From: Sorangium cellulosum So0157-2
GTDB lineage: Bacteria; Myxococcota_A; Polyangia; Polyangiales; Polyangiaceae
DNA length: 64,000 bases
Direction: 5' to 3'
Assembly (NCBI RefSeq): GCF_000418325.1
Contig: NC_021658.1
Location: forward strand, 6,373,501-6,437,500
Every line of letters begins with the position of its first letter. Position 1 is the stretch's first letter. This document shows positions 63,501 to 64,000 of this stretch, one piece after another. Made by a program: the position numbers and the translations under genes. The notes below the pieces were generated by a model. The model did no database searches. It had not been told where the DNA came from and saw only the letters and a list, made by a program, of their open reading frames with translations.

Positions 63501-64000
63501 GCTGCCGAGCGGGAAGGTGCTGGTCGCGGGCGGCGGTGACTACATCTTCGTCGATTTTCTCGCGAGCGCGGAGCTGTACGACCCGGCCACGGGAACGTGG
63601 CTACCCGCCGGCTCCATGGGCACCGGACGCGCTGAGCACACCGCGACGCTGCTGCCGAGCGGGAAGGTGCTCGTCGCGGGCGGCTATGACTACGTCTCCG
63701 GTGTTTCTTTCGCGAGCGCGGAGCTGTACGACCCGGCTGGGCGCTGGGCGATCGCGGCGGCGATGCGCACCGGCCGTGTCCACCCCACCGTGACGCCGCT
63801 GCCCGACCATCGCGTGCTGGTCGCCGGGGGGCTCAGCAACGCCGGCTACGAGGCGAGCGTGGAGCAGTACGACCCAGCCAGCCGAACCTGGCTCCCGGCC
63901 GCCGGGATGAACAGCGCCCGTCATGCTCACACCGCGACGCTGCTGCCGAACGACCAGGTGCTCGTCGCGGGCGGCAACAGCTCCGGCGGCCCTCTCGCGA
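60523..64000 (+). CDS. Giant Kelch-type repeat lipoprotein (C-terminus beyond window)
   Basis: The frame from ATG 60523 (GGGAGGG at 60513-60519) stays open to the window edge, at least 1159 codons. The signal peptide ends in a lipobox (LVGC, Cys near 29). The first ~225 residues form a mixed domain that may be conserved among these proteins. From about 61261 to the end come about 20 repeats of 43-50 residues: H-T-A-T-L-L-P-S-G-K-V-L-V-[AT]-G-G, a variable strand, then S-A-E-L-Y-D-P-A-[TA]-G-T-W-L-P-A-G. This matches Kelch-type/galactose-oxidase-like propeller blades. Repeats are 129-150 bp and nearly identical in DNA, with larger duplications. It is probably a surface adhesin or binding protein. 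Confidence 0.9.
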   Translation, partial: MRFAFLPRCGLLGGWVLLLVLALGALVGCSGAGEPSQGPSEVLRARFPEQVTQVLGAGAGFVATGEGFVARSRGEMPGRFRPAAEMIEAVLPVKGEQGLRFRGQRGFAFAVREIGAAGDAALEGSAVTYARTGGRSYWTAMAGGGAEEWLLLEAEYVTSDAPVAVWEVDGAALRQEGEAVAVVDEGGRARMRVTAPEAHAGGGRAIAARLAARGQQIELWVQASGEEVLVDPVWEATGGMGTIRRGHTATLLPSGKVLVAGGSEFGSDASLASAELYDPATGTWLPAGSMRTARYRHTATLLPSGKVLVTGGTEYASGVSFASAELYDPAAGTWLPAGSVGTVRYGHTATLLPSGKVLVAGGGDASAELYDPAAGTWLPAGSVGTVRYGHTATLLPSGKVLVAGGGDASAELYDPATGTWLPAGSVGTVRYGHTATLLPSGKVLVAGGGDASAELYDPATGTWLPAGSMGTARYGHTATLLPSGKVLVTGGNIYDGSAELYDPATGTWLPAGSMGTARYGHTATLLPSGKVLVTGGNIYDGSAELYDPATGTWLPAGSMGTARYGHTATLLPSGKVLVAGGYAFEGFLASAELYDPATGTWLPAGSMGTARYRHTATLLPSGKVLVAGGGDYIFVDFLASAELYDPATGTWLPAGSMGTGRAEHTATLLPSGKVLVAGGWPFERPVASAELYDPATGTWLPAGSMGTGRAEHTATLLPSGQVLVAGGYDSGGSLASAELYDPATGTWLPAGSMGTGRAEHTATLLPSGKVLVAGGTEYASGVSFASAELYDPAAGTWLPAGSVGTVRYGHTATLLPSGKVLVAGGGDASAELYDPAAGTWLPAGSVGTVRYGHTATLLPSGKVLVAGGGDASAELYDPATGTWLPAGSMGTARYGHTATLLPSGKVLVTGGNIYDGSAELYDPATGTWLPAGPMRTARYRHTATLLPSGKVLVAGGYAFEGFLASAELYDPATGTWLPAGSMGTGRADHTATLLPSGKVLVAGGGDYIFVDFLASAELYDPATGTWLPAGSMGTGRAEHTATLLPSGKVLVAGGYDYVSGVSFASAELYDPAGRWAIAAAMRTGRVHPTVTPLPDHRVLVAGGLSNAGYEASVEQYDPASRTWLPAAGMNSARHAHTATLLPNDQVLVAGGNSSGGPLA
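61261..64000 (+). repeat. About 20 near-identical Kelch-blade repeats, 129-150 bp each
   Basis: The 20-bp core CACACCGCGACGCTGCTGCC begins at 61261, 61411, 61561, 61690, 61819, 61948, 62083, 62218, 62362, 62512, 62656, 62800, 62950, 63079, 63208, 63343, 63487, 63637 and 63928, with a degenerate copy at 63781. Blocks of several repeats are duplicated: about 61455-61790 looks identical to about 62842-63178. The array is open-ended at the window edge. Confidence 0.95.

Noticed and set aside
61118..63793. 891-codon plus-strand frame in the repeat region
   Set aside because: It is the wrong frame of the Kelch repeats (Arg/Cys/Thr-rich). The frame from 60523 carries a lipobox and blade motifs and is uninterrupted to the window edge.

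Overview
The window reads as high-GC (roughly 70%) chromosomal DNA of a myxobacterium, most likely a Sorangium-type member of the Polyangiales. The main reasons are strong G/C preference at third codon positions, which creates long antisense shadow frames, and a characteristic gene content. That content includes three eukaryote-like Ser/Thr kinases (one with HRDVSPQN instead of HRDLKPxN), an FHA-type enhancer-binding protein, a tandem pair of formylglycine-enzyme-like lipoprotein/anchored proteins, PEGA/TPR proteins, DUF507 and many small lipoproteins. No ribosomal RNA, CRISPR array, intact transposase, prophage or polyketide/peptide synthase genes are visible.

Layout. 1-6 kb: start of dnaE, then a lipoprotein, an OmpA-like lipoprotein, a cytochrome c lipoprotein translationally coupled to a membrane protein, and a protein whose C-terminal half resembles a RelA/SpoT nucleotidyltransferase. 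6-13 kb: a Crp/Fnr regulator divergent from DUF507, a nucleotide-sugar epimerase, then a compact nucleotide cluster (yicC, gmk, MTA phosphorylase, PfkB-family kinase). 13-20 kb: a membrane Ser/Thr kinase coupled by a TTGA overlap to a hydrolase-like protein, proS, an isoaspartyl peptidase-like Ntn hydrolase and a phytoene-dehydrogenase-like oxidoreductase. 20-31 kb: an FHA-AAA+-Fis regulator lacking a normal GAFTGA loop, a class I glutamine amidotransferase, a Tat-exported phosphoesterase lipoprotein, murJ, a dual-specificity phosphatase, an L,D-transpeptidase-like lipoprotein lacking its catalytic Cys, tRNA-Met and a TonB-like protein.

31-48 kb is mostly housekeeping and signalling: tatD, prkA, a lipoprotein, a zinc-ribbon Ser/Thr kinase, a coiled-coil zinc-ribbon protein, tRNA-Ile2 (CAU), two FGE-like paralogues, uvrA, a DksA-type regulator, a Nudix hydrolase, an HTH-receiver protein, an AMIN/amidase and a YbjN-like protein. 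48-61 kb looks accessory: low-complexity membrane and PEGA proteins, a Uma2-type nuclease, a sigma factor/RadC pair, an XRE regulator with an AT-hook-like tail, an IS91-type transposase fragment, a PD-(D/E)XK-like protein, a 22-bp tandem array, and a kinase whose frame is broken before its membrane segment. 60.5 kb to the end is one huge Kelch-type repeat lipoprotein, still open at the window edge.

Functionally the window mixes envelope biogenesis and remodelling (murJ, amidase, L,D-transpeptidase-like, OmpA, TonB-like) with phosphosignalling. Two genes (the sigma factor and the third kinase) are each disrupted by one extra base in a homopolymer. That may be real recoding or inactivation, or a sequence error, and raw reads would settle it.
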